The notes: generated by a model not told the origin, from the sequence alone. Counted from the stretch's first letter, positions 1 through 8,957 are shown. The stretch is DNA of 35,328 nt from Trichomonas tenax (GCA_023091735.1 JALKBU010000526.1:1-35328); one strand, 5' to 3'. Translations and numbers: made by a program.

Positions 1-1
1 T

Positions 2-301
2 ATCAAATTTTCGACTTTACATGATAAATATCAGATAATAAGTGTAGAAAATATTGACTTTCGTTATTTTACATGTCAAAATTCGCTGAAATCTCATGGA
101 GGCATTGAGATCCTCAAGTTAAATAGACAAGCAAATGCTATTCACATACTCAGTGCCCCTGAAAAGCACGTAAATGTCTTCTCAGTTTGGCTTGATAGGG
201 GGTTTACTCGTTCAAAATCGCAAAACTCAAAAAAGGCAACCTTTTGTTTTCTTTTAGATGGTTTTATTTCCAACAAAATCAATAACGAAACACTATTATG
301 A
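2..301 (+). CDS. Open frame cut by window start, no known family
   Basis: One frame is open for 99 codons from the window edge to a TGA at 299-301, with no ATG, so any gene would begin outside the window. The translation has mixed composition, including a Cys-Gln-Asn then His-Gly-Gly-Ile stretch that faintly recalls the GG-I repeats of Pmp-like trichomonad surface proteins. Against coding, a TTTACATGTCAAA promoter-like element lies inside it near 70-82, which suggests it could be the promoter flank of another locus. The small membrane ORF at 506 is in the same frame but separated by several stops. Function unknown. Confidence 0.25.
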   Translation: MKFSTLHDKYQIISVENIDFRYFTCQNSLKSHGGIEILKLNRQANAIHILSAPEKHVNVFSVWLDRGFTRSKSQNSKKATFCFLLDGFISNKINNETLL

Positions 302-505
302 GTCTAAGAAAGCAATAATCCACCATTGCAATCAAAGATATTCATATCTGACACGTAAACTGAAATGACAGATATACACAATCACCTTTTTTCGGATGCG
401 CTACTTCCAAAAGAACATATTTTGTTGATAAATTTTATTTTATTTTGAATTTGGGTTAATTTTTTTTGTGCTTATTGTAAACTTCTCAATAATCAAAGTC
501 TTTTA

Positions 506-751
506 ATGACCTGCTTCGTGCTTCTGATAGCTGCATTATGCATGGTTGGCAAGGAGTCGACCCCAATGCCAACCTCATCACCAAATCCTACTTCCATTTC
601 AGGGGTCCCTAGTTGGACAACAGTTGGTCTTACTGTTGCTGGCGCAATATTAGCGGTGTTAATTACAGTTACTATCCTTTGTTTTAAGAAGAGTGATAAT
701 GATGTAATGGTACAGACGAATCAACATCTTCTCGAGAAGGCTGACGTGTAA
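506..751 (+). CDS. Small single-pass membrane protein or tail fragment of a surface protein
   Basis: An 81-residue ORF starting at ATG 506. A hydrophobic N-terminus (residues 1-14) could be a signal peptide. It is followed by a Ser/Thr/Pro-rich linker (about 18-36), one strong transmembrane segment (about 38-60), and a short cytoplasmic tail starting with Lys-Lys. This matches the C-terminal end of trichomonad type I surface proteins, where a Thr/Pro-rich stalk precedes the membrane anchor. It could be a genuine mini-protein, or the surviving 3' end of a larger gene whose ectodomain has decayed. No family is recognised. Confidence 0.4.
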   Translation: MTCFVLLIAALCMVGKESTPMPTSSPNPTSISGVPSWTTVGLTVAGAILAVLITVTILCFKKSDNDVMVQTNQHLLEKADV

Positions 752-2080
752 ATATGTTTTTATTAGTCCTTCTCAAACAAAAAAATATCATTATCACAGA
801 CTTTATATATTAAATAAAGCCTTTCATATGAGATACATTTGTTTAAGACTAATAATACTGACTAACCCCAAACCAATATTTTTAATGACGACAGCTCCAA
901 TACTTTCCGACTGCAACCAATATCATGCACTACTAACGCTATGATAATACAAGCTTTTTCATATACCGGGCCACAGTCTACGCGTAAAATCTCAAAGATT
1001 TTACGCAACAAATGCGACAACCATCCTTCATACTCAAGAGCTGCATTCTGATAGTTATAGTCGATATAATTATTGGAGTCCGCTTTATCATAAATGCTTT
1101 AATATTATATAGATCTATATCATTAATGATAGTTACCATCAACCCTCTCAGCGTATGATATTTTACGTTGCAGTAATCTTTATTTCTTATATACAGACAT
1201 CAAACATGATAATTTCCCTTCATATCTTAAAATATTAACCGACTGTATTGCGGAATGGGGGTAAATGGCCATCTTTTGATGTACATCTGTCACAATGCTA
1301 TACTCGCTCAGTTAGCAGTTATGTGTTATTTGTGGCTTGACAACGAATAGAAGCAGATGACACTGAATAATGCTATTGATATATTGGAGAGGCAAAGTTT
1401 TCACATACTCCATGTGTAGACCGCGAACACTGCAAACGAGTATTGATCTGCTTTTATTATATTATCTAGATTATCAGAAATGGTGTTTAAAGCTTCATCA
1501 TATGAAATTCGAATAAATATCAATATGATTATCGTAAATCCATATCGGAATTATATTGAAACTATGAATTAATCTTGAGATATTTATAACATCTCGCAAC
1601 ATCTAGCCAGACTTGTCCACTCACATCTTGAGGTCAATTGGCATGAATCATGTAATATATTACAACTGAGATATTTTATTTTCAGGATTGAAATCTATAA
1701 TTTATTCGAGAAAAGTAAAAGTCATTGAACTCTGTTATCACAAATTGCATCTTAAGCGAACATGCTATTTAAAATTATCTTAAAAATCTACTCAGGTTGA
1801 TTATAAACGAAGAGAGATATATTCAACTTAAGCTGTGAGCAAGAGGGGTATATACAGCTAAGCAACCGCAAAAATCAAAGTTGATTTCAATAATTTTATC
1901 AACTTCGTATTGTCATCGATAGATATTTGTTTCGCTAAAAGTAACAGTGAATGCTTTCGTGATATTAGATTCAAACAGACTGATATGCTGTGGCATCTCT
2001 ACCAAAGTAACATTGGCAGCCAATGCTTCACAAAATCGCGCAAAAAGCAAAATGAATTTTGTCACTTTTATAAATCTTTT
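752..2080. other. Intergenic, about 1.3 kb, no gene seen
   Basis: AT-rich sequence with stops in all frames apart from a short TTG-initiated frame that runs into the next gene's promoter. The only local structure I see is a perfect hairpin at 982-1006. A TTTTGTCACTTTTATAAA string near 2057-2074 closely resembles the initiator of the next gene and may be an upstream duplicate. Confidence 0.6.
982..1006. repeat. Perfect 10-bp hairpin with 5-nt loop
   Basis: GCGTAAAATC, loop TCAAA, then GATTTTACGC. It lies in non-coding sequence with no adjacent gene end that would make it an obvious 3' processing signal. Function unknown. Confidence 0.6.
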
Positions 2081-2092
2081 TTGACATGTAAA
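2081..2092 (+). promoter_or_regulatory. TTGACATGTAAA promoter-like element of the PHD gene
   Basis: Near-palindromic element 56 bp upstream of ATG 2137. The same sequence or its reverse complement recurs upstream of many genes in the window, so I infer a general promoter element. Confidence 0.5.
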
Positions 2093-2120
2093 ATATTAAC
2101 ATGTTACATTTATTATTTTG

Positions 2121-2133
2121 TCACTTTTCATCA
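2121..2133 (+). promoter_or_regulatory. Initiator (Inr) of the PHD gene
   Basis: TCACTTTTCATCA matches the trichomonad initiator consensus TCAYTWYTCATTA at 12 of 13 positions. Transcription normally starts at the A of the first TCA, giving a leader of about 14 nt before ATG 2137. This places the in-frame ATG at 2101 upstream of the transcript, so the shorter start is preferred. Confidence 0.7.
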
Positions 2134-2136
2134 ATA

Positions 2137-4527
2137 ATGCTTGGACAAAGCCTCTTTCCCGGAATTCTTCAAGAGGCGAGTCAAGCAAAGAAGGACACGA
2201 TGTGGACCGAGTTTCCCAACATCGTCAAAGTCGACCAGCAGAAACAATCGATCTCGCCCACTGATATTTACTTATACGTCCCTTCTTTTGGCGAAACGAG
2301 GAAACAGACAGCAGTACGCGCACAGAGGTCGCCTGGACAGCGTGGAAGGTCCCCTAAACAGGTTCCTCCACCTCCTCCTCCCGCAAAACCATCTCCAGTG
2401 AAGCCTTCTCCTGTGAAAGAGCCCCCTCCGGAGGAGTCGGAGCATCCGAGAGAAATAGTTATGCAGGATGAGGACGGAGAACCATGGATATTGCGCTGCG
2501 TTTGTAACTTAAAATCGGAAGATGGTCTTCTCGTCGTTTGCGAACAATGTGGATGCTGGCAACATGCTATATGTATCGGTCTCAATCACCACACTATACC
2601 TGAAAAGTACGTTTGCGCTGTCTGCCTTAATAAGAAAATTCGATGCAGATGCGGTAAAAATATGAGCTTCAGATTCTCAATAATCAAATGCTCACAGTGC
2701 GGAAATTACGTTCATAAGCGTTGCGAAGGTTTAGGTTACGGAATGATGCCAAAAGGCGATTTTGTTTGTTATTACTGCGGCAGGTCAAACTTCCATTACG
2801 AAAAAGCTTGCATTTCGCAAAATATTCATCTTGACTGGAATCAAGTTACGTTTTCAGCGCCAAAAATCGAAGACTTACTTCAAGATTTCTCGAACAGCCC
2901 ATTTACAGATTTTATCAAGAACGACATTGCAGACCAGTCTCTTAACGCGCGCGAGTTCTGCGAACTTGCTTACGACAAATTCCGCTCTTATTTTTATATT
3001 GCACATCCAAGATATCAGACAAATTCATCCAAAAAGAAGCGTAATCGCCTCGTTATATCTTTACTTACTGCTCTCAAGTATTTATGCAAGCAGTTTTATG
3101 GTATATCAGAAGACATGTTTGTTCTCATCTTCAATTCATTAATTAATGCAGATATTTATGTTCCACACAAATTCAGTTCAGACAAGATCGAGAAGGATTG
3201 TGATTTCACTGAAAATGCACAATGTGAACTTCCTCGAATGAATCAAATCGTCAAATTCACGACACAGCCTCGTCCAGCTTCTCTTAGAAAGACAGATGAT
3301 GGCGTAGTATCAGCAACAGACATCGCTGCTGACCAATTCATTTGTGTAACAGAAGGTTTGATTGGTGATCTTGAAGAGTTTAATGTTGAAGATAAAGTTG
3401 ACGCATCATGGTTCCAAATCACCGATACTCGTTTCGTTCTTGATGCCTCTCGCATTCCTTCATCAATTTTGCATCTCATGCCGCGTTCTATTTACGGAAA
3501 TTGCTCAATCAAACTCTTCCAGTACAACGGAAGTGTTATGGCTGGACTTTTCGCACTTCGCAATCATTTAGCAACATCACCAGATGATACGTCATCAGTC
3601 ATCAAAGCAGGAACTCCTCTCACTCTCGGCATCGACTGGATTCCTGCTGTCATCGATGATGTCAGCCGCTGGTTGTCTTGGACATTCAGCGACGAGGAAG
3701 AGAACAGTGCACCCCCGGAGCCTAAGATACATCGTGCATCTTCAGCTGGCAGCATTGCTATTCACGAAGCACCACAGTATACAGCAGCTGAGGCCACAAA
3801 GCTTAAGAAGCAACAAGCAAAGCGACTTAAAGAAATTGAACAAGGCAAGAAGAAGCAGCGTAGAAAACCGCGTTCTAAACTTCCTAATGCACCAACAGAG
3901 TTATCATTGTTCCCTCTCATGATGTCAGATTCTCCAGGAGACTTGTTCTTCACTGTTGTCGATGATCTTGATGAAATCCAACAGGAATCTCTTCAAGTTG
4001 TCGCAACAATTGGTGCAATTCATGTTCGTGTTGAAGCAGCGCCTCGTCGTCCAGTAGGCTCTTGTGCAACAAGCGCAAAGATGAAGCATTCATCAAGTGC
4101 TGAAAGCAGACTTGGCCGTGGACGTCCTCGCACACCAGAAATCTCAGAGCCATCTCCAAACGATAGTGAAGATGATGGCACAGCAACAGGCGAAGTTAGT
4201 GACGATGAAGAAGTTCAGAAGCCGAAGGTAACTAAGCATGCAAATGACTCCTCTTCCAGCGCTGAGGAAGAAGTCAAAGAAAAAGATGAACAGAATGCAG
4301 ATCCAGCAGCAACAAAACCAGAACCGGAAAACTTCGAAGAAGAAAAAGAGAAAGCTGAGAACGAAAAAGAAGTTCAATCAGAGAAAACAGATGAACCAGA
4401 AGATGTTAAATTATTTGATGATATTGCTGTCAGCAAAATTATTCGTTCAGTCCAAAACGATTCGAAGTACCTTCCTTTCAAGATGAATAATCCAGCCGAA
4501 GAAATGAAATCATTACTTGGACTCTAA
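2137..4527 (+). CDS. Double PHD-finger chromatin protein
   Basis: A 796-residue protein likely to read histone tails in the nucleus. After a Pro-rich segment (about 75-100) there are two tandem PHD zinc fingers. The first (about 119-166) has Cys pairs, a Cys-Gly-Cys-Trp-Gln-His core and a closing Cys-x2-Cys. The second (about 169-218) starts Arg-Cys-Arg-Cys-Gly and ends Cys-Tyr-Tyr-Cys. The first finger resembles those of the Set3/MLL5/UpSET group, but I see no SET domain. The middle (about 240-520) is globular and unassigned. A Lys/Arg-rich segment near 560-590 may be a nuclear signal. The last 150 residues are Glu/Asp/Lys-rich and low-complexity. The start follows from the initiator box. 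Confidence 0.8.
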   Translation: MLGQSLFPGILQEASQAKKDTMWTEFPNIVKVDQQKQSISPTDIYLYVPSFGETRKQTAVRAQRSPGQRGRSPKQVPPPPPPAKPSPVKPSPVKEPPPEESEHPREIVMQDEDGEPWILRCVCNLKSEDGLLVVCEQCGCWQHAICIGLNHHTIPEKYVCAVCLNKKIRCRCGKNMSFRFSIIKCSQCGNYVHKRCEGLGYGMMPKGDFVCYYCGRSNFHYEKACISQNIHLDWNQVTFSAPKIEDLLQDFSNSPFTDFIKNDIADQSLNAREFCELAYDKFRSYFYIAHPRYQTNSSKKKRNRLVISLLTALKYLCKQFYGISEDMFVLIFNSLINADIYVPHKFSSDKIEKDCDFTENAQCELPRMNQIVKFTTQPRPASLRKTDDGVVSATDIAADQFICVTEGLIGDLEEFNVEDKVDASWFQITDTRFVLDASRIPSSILHLMPRSIYGNCSIKLFQYNGSVMAGLFALRNHLATSPDDTSSVIKAGTPLTLGIDWIPAVIDDVSRWLSWTFSDEEENSAPPEPKIHRASSAGSIAIHEAPQYTAAEATKLKKQQAKRLKEIEQGKKKQRRKPRSKLPNAPTELSLFPLMMSDSPGDLFFTVVDDLDEIQQESLQVVATIGAIHVRVEAAPRRPVGSCATSAKMKHSSSAESRLGRGRPRTPEISEPSPNDSEDDGTATGEVSDDEEVQKPKVTKHANDSSSSAEEEVKEKDEQNADPAATKPEPENFEEEKEKAENEKEVQSEKTDEPEDVKLFDDIAVSKIIRSVQNDSKYLPFKMNNPAEEMKSLLGL

Positions 4528-4726
4528 GATGTTTGATTTTATATATATATTATTAATAATAGCATAAATTTGTTATCATTCTTTTATTACTATTTAGAAA
4601 TTCATTCACTCCTCTTTTTTTCTCAATCATATTCATGGATTTTAAATTTTTTTATTATATAATAGTATAAACAAGGAATTGTATTTCCAAAATGACAAAT
4701 TCAATGAACTTTAATGTATGTGATGC

Positions 4727-5107
4727 TTATTTAACAACATTCTCTGTTCCATGATATTTTTTGAAGAATTCTTGGAAACCGCCTTGCAAATATGAAATTT
4801 GGAGAAGAGGTTTGTCTTCAAGTTCATTGATGTATCTATTAGCGGCGTTTGCTGCTTTAACACTTCTTTGTTGTCCATACTGGCAGTAAAAGATCAAATT
4901 GCTAACATCATCCTTAGCGCAATCATTAACGAGCTTTTCTATGTTATTTCCAACTAATTTTGCAGAAGGAATGTTGATAGCAGTCTTAATATGGCCTCCA
5001 TCGTTATAATCAGCATCACGGCAGTCAACAATCATCATTTTGCAATTAGTTCCAAAAGTGTTCACAATACTTGAAGCAGTGACTGTTGTAACAGTGCGCT
5101 CAGACAT
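4727..5107 (-). CDS. Single-domain rhodanese / Cdc25-Acr2-like phosphatase
   Basis: A 126-residue single rhodanese domain starting at the ATG of Met-Ser-Glu-Arg. Upstream Met codons lie in promoter-like AT-rich DNA, so this start is preferred. The Asp-Cys-Arg-Asp and Gly-Gly-His-Ile motifs (about 30-45) and the loop Cys-Gln-Tyr-Gly-Gln-Gln-Arg (CX5R, about 81-87) are those of the Cdc25/Acr2/Ibp1 branch, which acts as phosphotyrosine phosphatase or arsenate reductase. A seven-residue loop is typical of phosphatases, while sulfurtransferases usually have a shorter one. The Leu-Gln-Gly-Gly-Phe near the C-terminus is a standard rhodanese end motif. It is transcribed divergently from the NAD(P)HX epimerase gene. 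The substrate cannot be told from sequence. Confidence 0.75.
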   Translation of the reverse strand: MSERTVTTVTASSIVNTFGTNCKMMIVDCRDADYNDGGHIKTAINIPSAKLVGNNIEKLVNDCAKDDVSNLIFYCQYGQQRSVKAANAANRYINELEDKPLLQISYLQGGFQEFFKKYHGTENVVK

Positions 5108-5180
5108 TTTACTGTCACTTTTATTTAATTTTGACATTACTATTTTACATTTTGTCATTATTTTACAAATCAATTCAATT

Positions 5181-5390
5181 TGTTGAGTTTACAAAACAAA
5201 ATCCATTTTTGACAATATATTTTTGACTTTCTGTATTTACAAAAATGTTGATTTTTTACAAATCTTAAATAAATTTAAGATATTTTTGACAAATTGTAAT
5301 TTACAAATAGATTTAATCCAACATATTTGACAGATTCAGTTTACAAAAATAGCTCAAATTAATACATTTGACATTTTATGTTTACAAAAC
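5181..5390. promoter_or_regulatory. Divergent promoter with repeated TTTGAC-N8-9-TTTACAAA units
   Basis: Between the rhodanese and epimerase genes a composite unit recurs four times. TTTGAC begins at 5222, 5285, 5326 and 5367, and TTTACAAA follows at 5236, 5300, 5340 and 5381, a constant offset of 14-15 bp. Extra half-sites lie at about 5188 and 5254. The two halves are those that fuse into the palindromic TTTGACATGTAAA elsewhere in the window. I infer a multi-site transcription-factor platform serving both genes. Confidence 0.5.
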
Positions 5391-5438
5391 GATTAAATAA
5401 TTTGAAATTTTTTATTTACATTATGACACTTTTCGACT

Positions 5439-5446
5439 TCACTTTC
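5439..5446 (+). promoter_or_regulatory. Initiator-like TCACTTTC before the epimerase ATG
   Basis: TCACTTTC matches the first eight positions of the trichomonad initiator consensus and sits about 10 nt upstream of ATG 5450. It lies downstream of the ATGs at 5378 and 5423, so those would not be in the mRNA. It decides the start. Confidence 0.5.
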
Positions 5447-5449
5447 GAA

Positions 5450-6145
5450 ATGAGCAGCATTCTTTCGAGTGTGAAGCAGATGCAAGAAGCAGACCGTCGT
5501 GCAATTCACGAACTCGGAATCCCTGGTTGCGTTCTCATGTACAATGCGGCCAAATGCGTAACAGAACACATTAAGCAAAAATATCCAGAGGCGAAGAACT
5601 TCGGAATTCTCTGTGGAAAGGGTAACAATGGCGGTGATGGTTTTGCCATTGCCCACATTTTGTCGATTGCTGAAAAAAATGTCAAAGTTGTCGCTTTAGC
5701 GAAGGAAGCAGATTACGCTAACGATGCTTTGCTTTACCTGAAGCTTGCATTGAAGGAGGGAATCAACATCAGCTTCCCAGAAACAATAGAACAATGCATC
5801 GAAGAAACAAAGAAATTAGAAAGTTGCGATTTGATCGTTGACGCACTCTTGGGAACAGGAACACGCGGTGAAATACGTGAACCCTTCAAGACTGTCATTC
5901 AAAACATCCCTAAGAACCCGAAGATCGTCGCTGTCGATCTTCCATCAGGAATGAACGGTGATACAGGTGAAATTTGCGGTGTATGTGTTAAGGCAAACTC
6001 CACTGTCACATTTGCTGCTGCAAAGAAGGGAATTGTAAATCACGAAGAATTTACTGGTGAATTGATTGTTGGCGATATCGGAATGCCACCAATTTGTTTG
6101 AATGATGACGAATGGTCAAAGTTTGTTGCTAAGAACACAAAGTAA
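5450..6145 (+). CDS. NAD(P)H-hydrate epimerase (YjeF N-terminal domain)
   Basis: A 231-residue protein made of one YjeF_N domain. The family epimerises the R and S forms of damaged NAD(P)HX so that a separate dehydratase can restore NAD(P)H. Signature motifs are visible: the glycine loop Gly-Lys-Gly-Asn-Asn-Gly-Gly-Asp-Gly (about 54-62), Asp-Ala-Leu-Leu-Gly-Thr-Gly (about 130-136) and Val-Asp-Leu-Pro-Ser-Gly-Met (about 163-169) with the conserved catalytic-site Asp. Length fits a stand-alone epimerase such as AIBP, without the C-terminal kinase-like dehydratase domain of bacterial Nnr. No targeting peptide is obvious, so cytosolic. The stop TAA overlaps a TAAA, the trichomonad polyadenylation tetranucleotide. 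Confidence 0.85.
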   Translation: MSSILSSVKQMQEADRRAIHELGIPGCVLMYNAAKCVTEHIKQKYPEAKNFGILCGKGNNGGDGFAIAHILSIAEKNVKVVALAKEADYANDALLYLKLALKEGINISFPETIEQCIEETKKLESCDLIVDALLGTGTRGEIREPFKTVIQNIPKNPKIVAVDLPSGMNGDTGEICGVCVKANSTVTFAAAKKGIVNHEEFTGELIVGDIGMPPICLNDDEWSKFVAKNTK

Positions 6146-6149
6146 AATC

Positions 6150-6166
6150 ATCGTCCTTTTACTTTT
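6150..6166. repeat. 17-bp direct repeat, copy 1
   Basis: ATCGTCCTTTTACTTTT occurs just after the epimerase stop codon, and identically at 7702-7718, so the two copies bracket the PDI-like gene. Confidence 0.6.
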
Positions 6167-6261
6167 AAATACAAAGAGAAGTGATTTAGACAATATAATT
6201 TTTATGATATGACATATGATTTTATTTTGAGTATAAATAGGACATAATATTAGAAGGCCGC

Positions 6262-7689
6262 TTACATCGCACGGTTCTTAATTGGATCGATGTACTTCTC
6301 GATGTTTGTGCGGACTTCCTTGTTTGTGATCTGCTTGTCGAGAAGGCGGATGACTTGTCTGAGAATTGTCTCGAAGTCTTTGTTGAGCTTGATATCGACT
6401 GGTGTCGACTCACGGCCAGATTTGTAAAATCTGAGCGTGGAGGTTGAAATTTCGGGTTCGAGAGATGGCATGTACGCACGTGGGCGAACAAATGGGTCAT
6501 AGAAGTGGAACTTGAGATCCTTGTGCTCCTTGAAGATCTCGAGGAGTGTCATATAGATATCGAAGACGTTCTCGAAGTTTTCAAATGACCAGTCAGAGAG
6601 GAGGATGAAGTTATCTGCAGCCTTACCTGTGATGAGATCTGCATAACCTGCACCACCAACCCAATCGATTTCGTTACGGTATTTGTACCTCTCGATATCC
6701 TTTGGAAGTCTGTTCATTGTGTATTTCATCCACTTCCTGATCATTCCTGCGCTGCGTTCGTAGCAGGAGAAAAGAACTGGAACCTTTTCACCCTTGTACT
6801 TGCAATACAAGATGTATGTTGGAACTGAGTGATTGTCGATGTTATACTGCTTGACTGGCTGATCAAGATCGTCGTAGTAGCCAATGTGGTAGTTGATTGT
6901 CCTCTTGAAGATGCCATAGAGCTGCTTGAAGTTGTCAGAAACTTCGTTGATGTGATGTGGGTTTCCTTCTTCGATTAAAGCAGCAATTGTAAAGCCCTCG
7001 AGGCTATTACCGATCTGGCCATCGAGGTGGCAGACAGTGATGAATGGACGAACGAAGTTTTGAACGATTGTGTTTGAACTTTCATCATAAAGCTCTTTCT
7101 GTGAGAAAATCTTTGATTTTCCATCTATTGGGCGTGTAATGAGAATACTGTTGAGTCTTTCGAGACCAATAGACGCTGCTGTTTCGGCATTCGAAATTAC
7201 ATAAATTGGAATTGTAACATCGTATTCTGGGATCATACGGAAACGTCGAACGAAGCTATCCTCCTTTGAGTAGATGATGACTGATGATGTCGCGTTCTTC
7301 GTTGCCTGGATCGCTTCGAAAGGGTTCGTGAGCTGGTAAGGACGGGAAAGAATTGATGTTTCCAGGCGGGAGAGGCAGGACCTGATCGTCTCCTGGTCGA
7401 TTTTGTCGTTCAATGTACCGACATACTTTCCTTTGTATACGAAAACGACGCATGGAAGTGTTTTAATTGGGAACGGCGGCTTCTCCTTGACTCCTGACAA
7501 GTTTACCTTGACGAAGGAGAAGTATTTGTACGGCTGCGAGGCTGAATTGAGTGTGGACAATAAATTATCGATTTTGCATTCGTCGTAGAACAAAACAACA
7601 GCCTGTGGGTGTTCGAATGTCGACGCAAGGCCCGCGAGAGAGACTTCTACGAACTCTGACGCAACAAAAGAAAGAAATAAAGAGAGCAT
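6262..7689 (-). CDS. Secreted PDI/thioredoxin-fold protein lacking CxxC
   Basis: A 475-residue protein with an N-terminal signal peptide (Met-Leu-Ser-Leu-Phe-Leu-Ser-Phe, cleavage near 15-20). It appears to be several thioredoxin-fold modules: one at about 20-115, middle modules at about 120-330, and one near the C-terminus at about 355-460. Where a PDI active site is expected, the first module reads Phe-Tyr-Asp-Glu-Cys-Lys, with one Cys. The last reads Leu-Leu-Ser-Asp-Trp-Ser-Phe, with none. No CxxC and no KDEL-like ER retrieval tail are present (it ends Asn-Arg-Ala-Met). It is probably a redox-inactive chaperone-like relative of PDI in the secretory pathway. The exact subfamily is not recognised. 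Confidence 0.6.
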   Translation of the reverse strand: MLSLFLSFVASEFVEVSLAGLASTFEHPQAVVLFYDECKIDNLLSTLNSASQPYKYFSFVKVNLSGVKEKPPFPIKTLPCVVFVYKGKYVGTLNDKIDQETIRSCLSRLETSILSRPYQLTNPFEAIQATKNATSSVIIYSKEDSFVRRFRMIPEYDVTIPIYVISNAETAASIGLERLNSILITRPIDGKSKIFSQKELYDESSNTIVQNFVRPFITVCHLDGQIGNSLEGFTIAALIEEGNPHHINEVSDNFKQLYGIFKRTINYHIGYYDDLDQPVKQYNIDNHSVPTYILYCKYKGEKVPVLFSCYERSAGMIRKWMKYTMNRLPKDIERYKYRNEIDWVGGAGYADLITGKAADNFILLSDWSFENFENVFDIYMTLLEIFKEHKDLKFHFYDPFVRPRAYMPSLEPEISTSTLRFYKSGRESTPVDIKLNKDFETILRQVIRLLDKQITNKEVRTNIEKYIDPIKNRAM

Positions 7690-7701
7690 TGCGAAATTGT
7701 T

Positions 7702-7718
7702 ATCGTCCTTTTACTTTT
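7702..7718. repeat. 17-bp direct repeat, copy 2
   Basis: Second exact copy of ATCGTCCTTTTACTTTT, 13 bp upstream of the PDI-like gene's start (gene on the minus strand). Confidence 0.6.
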
Positions 7719-7739
7719 CATCTTGTCACGTAATGTCGA

Positions 7740-8115
7740 AATATTAACTTTACACAGCAATAAAATTATTTTGAATAAATTACATGACAAAAATAGTTTG
7801 ACATTTAAAAATTTACACGACAAATATTATTGTTCATTTGTTCAAAAAACTGATTATTCATTTCCTCTATAAGTTCACAGCTACTTAAAATGAATACTCG
7901 TCATCAAATTCATGTAGATGTATGGTTAAATTGTTTGCCAATATCAAAAAATAAATCATTTATTATTTGATAGTTTTCTAAAAGGTTCAAGCGATCAAAA
8001 TCATTTTCAGCATAAATATCATTAGAATACCAACACCCAATGTTGTTTCTAATGTTTTGCAGCTCAATTTTAATGCTTCAAAATTGTCGAATGACAAATA
8101 TTTCAATTTGGCAAA
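7740..8115. other. Intergenic with promoter half-sites, no gene seen
   Basis: Between the minus-strand PDI-like gene and a plus-strand BspA-like remnant. It holds degenerate copies of the TTTACA / TGACAAA half-sites near 7781-7825, consistent with the PDI-like gene's promoter. The rest has stops in all frames. Confidence 0.45.
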
Positions 8116-8141
8116 TGACATGTCAAATTTTCATTTCCATC
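8116..8141 (+). promoter_or_regulatory. Promoter element and initiator-like box of a dead BspA-like gene
   Basis: TGACATGTCAAA (8116-8127) is followed by TCATTTCCATCATT starting at 8131, a loose initiator match. The promoter of the remnant downstream therefore looks better preserved than its reading frame. Confidence 0.4.
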
Positions 8142-8142
8142 A

Positions 8143-8707
8143 TTGATAAATTTAACATACAATGCTGAACAAGATATCACATATAGAGTTGTATCAGATA
8201 CTGTTCAAATTGGAAATGGATGTGATCCATACGTTATTACAACACAATTTGATTTATTAACAATTCCAAATTTTTCCCTTACTGCTTCTGTCAATTTAAT
8301 AAGAGAAGGAGCATTTCTTTTTACTATAGGGCTTAAAAATATTACGTCATTTATAATGGAGTTCTATATAGTGCAAATTTAAGACAGCTTCTAAAGTATC
8401 CTACCGATTCAAATAATGATATTTTACCGAGTTTAACTTTCTTGTTTGAGCATCTGTAACTGCAATATATTATTGTGGAACAAGAAACTTCAATACAAAA
8501 TTGAATCAAAATCCAGTAATTCATATTACAAGTGCATACAGCTTCTCAAACTTCCTTGGAATCCTCATTACAGACAATAGCTATGTCTGCAAGCCACCAA
8601 AGTGCGAATTTGCTAATGGCAATTTAATTGTTTTATGCTCTAATCAAAACAGTTGTTATTTCAAGTCAATCAAATTCTCATACATTTTTGTATTTATTGC
8701 AATGTAA
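8143..8707 (+). pseudogene. BspA-like leucine-rich-repeat gene remnant, frameshifted
   Basis: Three frame-shifted pieces read in order as a trichomonad BspA-like (TpLRR / LRR_5) surface protein. The first frame (8143-8382) carries a degraded LRR segment. Near 8350 the family's spacer Gly-Val-Leu-Tyr-Ser-Ala-Asn-Leu-Arg-Gln-Leu-Leu-Lys-Tyr-Pro appears in another frame and ends at a TAA near 8460. A third frame (about 8452-8707) carries the Tyr-Tyr-Cys-Gly-Thr-Arg-Asn end segment typical of the family. There is no ATG; the frame begins at TTG after the initiator-like box. BspA-like proteins are a very large trichomonad family linked to adhesion. This copy cannot make a full product. Confidence 0.65.
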
Positions 8708-8815
8708 ATTCAAATGCCTAATTATTATTAATATTATCAAACGAATCACTATTAGGTTTCCTCCTTATTATTTCATATTCATATACAAATTCTCAAGTAG
8801 GGAATTCCATTAGAT

Positions 8816-8957
8816 TACAAATCATTTTTTGCAGCAATTTGCAGTGGGGTTTATCCTTTGTTATCCTTGATAAAAATATTTGTTATCATTGAAAACCAAA
8901 GTTATCACAAACTTGCTTACGTTATCCCATTCAGCATTATGTAGCGGAGTTTCTATA
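8816..8957 (-). pseudogene. Ankyrin-repeat fragment
   Basis: On the minus strand, Glu-Thr-Pro-Leu-His-Asn-Ala-Glu begins one ankyrin helix. About 30 codons later Asp-Asn-Lys-Gly-stop-Thr-Pro-Leu-Gln-Ile-Ala-Ala-Lys-Asn begins another, with a TAA where Gln would be expected. Both have the TPLH / TPLxxAA ankyrin signature, but the intervening part is out of register. This is a two-repeat remnant of the large trichomonad ankyrin family. Confidence 0.5.

Noticed and set aside
2101..2136. Twelve-residue N-terminal extension of the PHD protein from ATG 2101
   Set aside because: The initiator at 2121-2133 places the transcript start downstream of this ATG.
1910..2137. 75-codon ORF overlapping the PHD promoter
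   Set aside because: It starts at TTG, contains the promoter element and initiator of the next gene, and shows no domain.
4144..4377. Minus-strand Phe-rich ORF opposite the PHD gene
   Set aside because: It is the antisense of Glu/Lys-rich codons; its hydrophobicity is an artefact.
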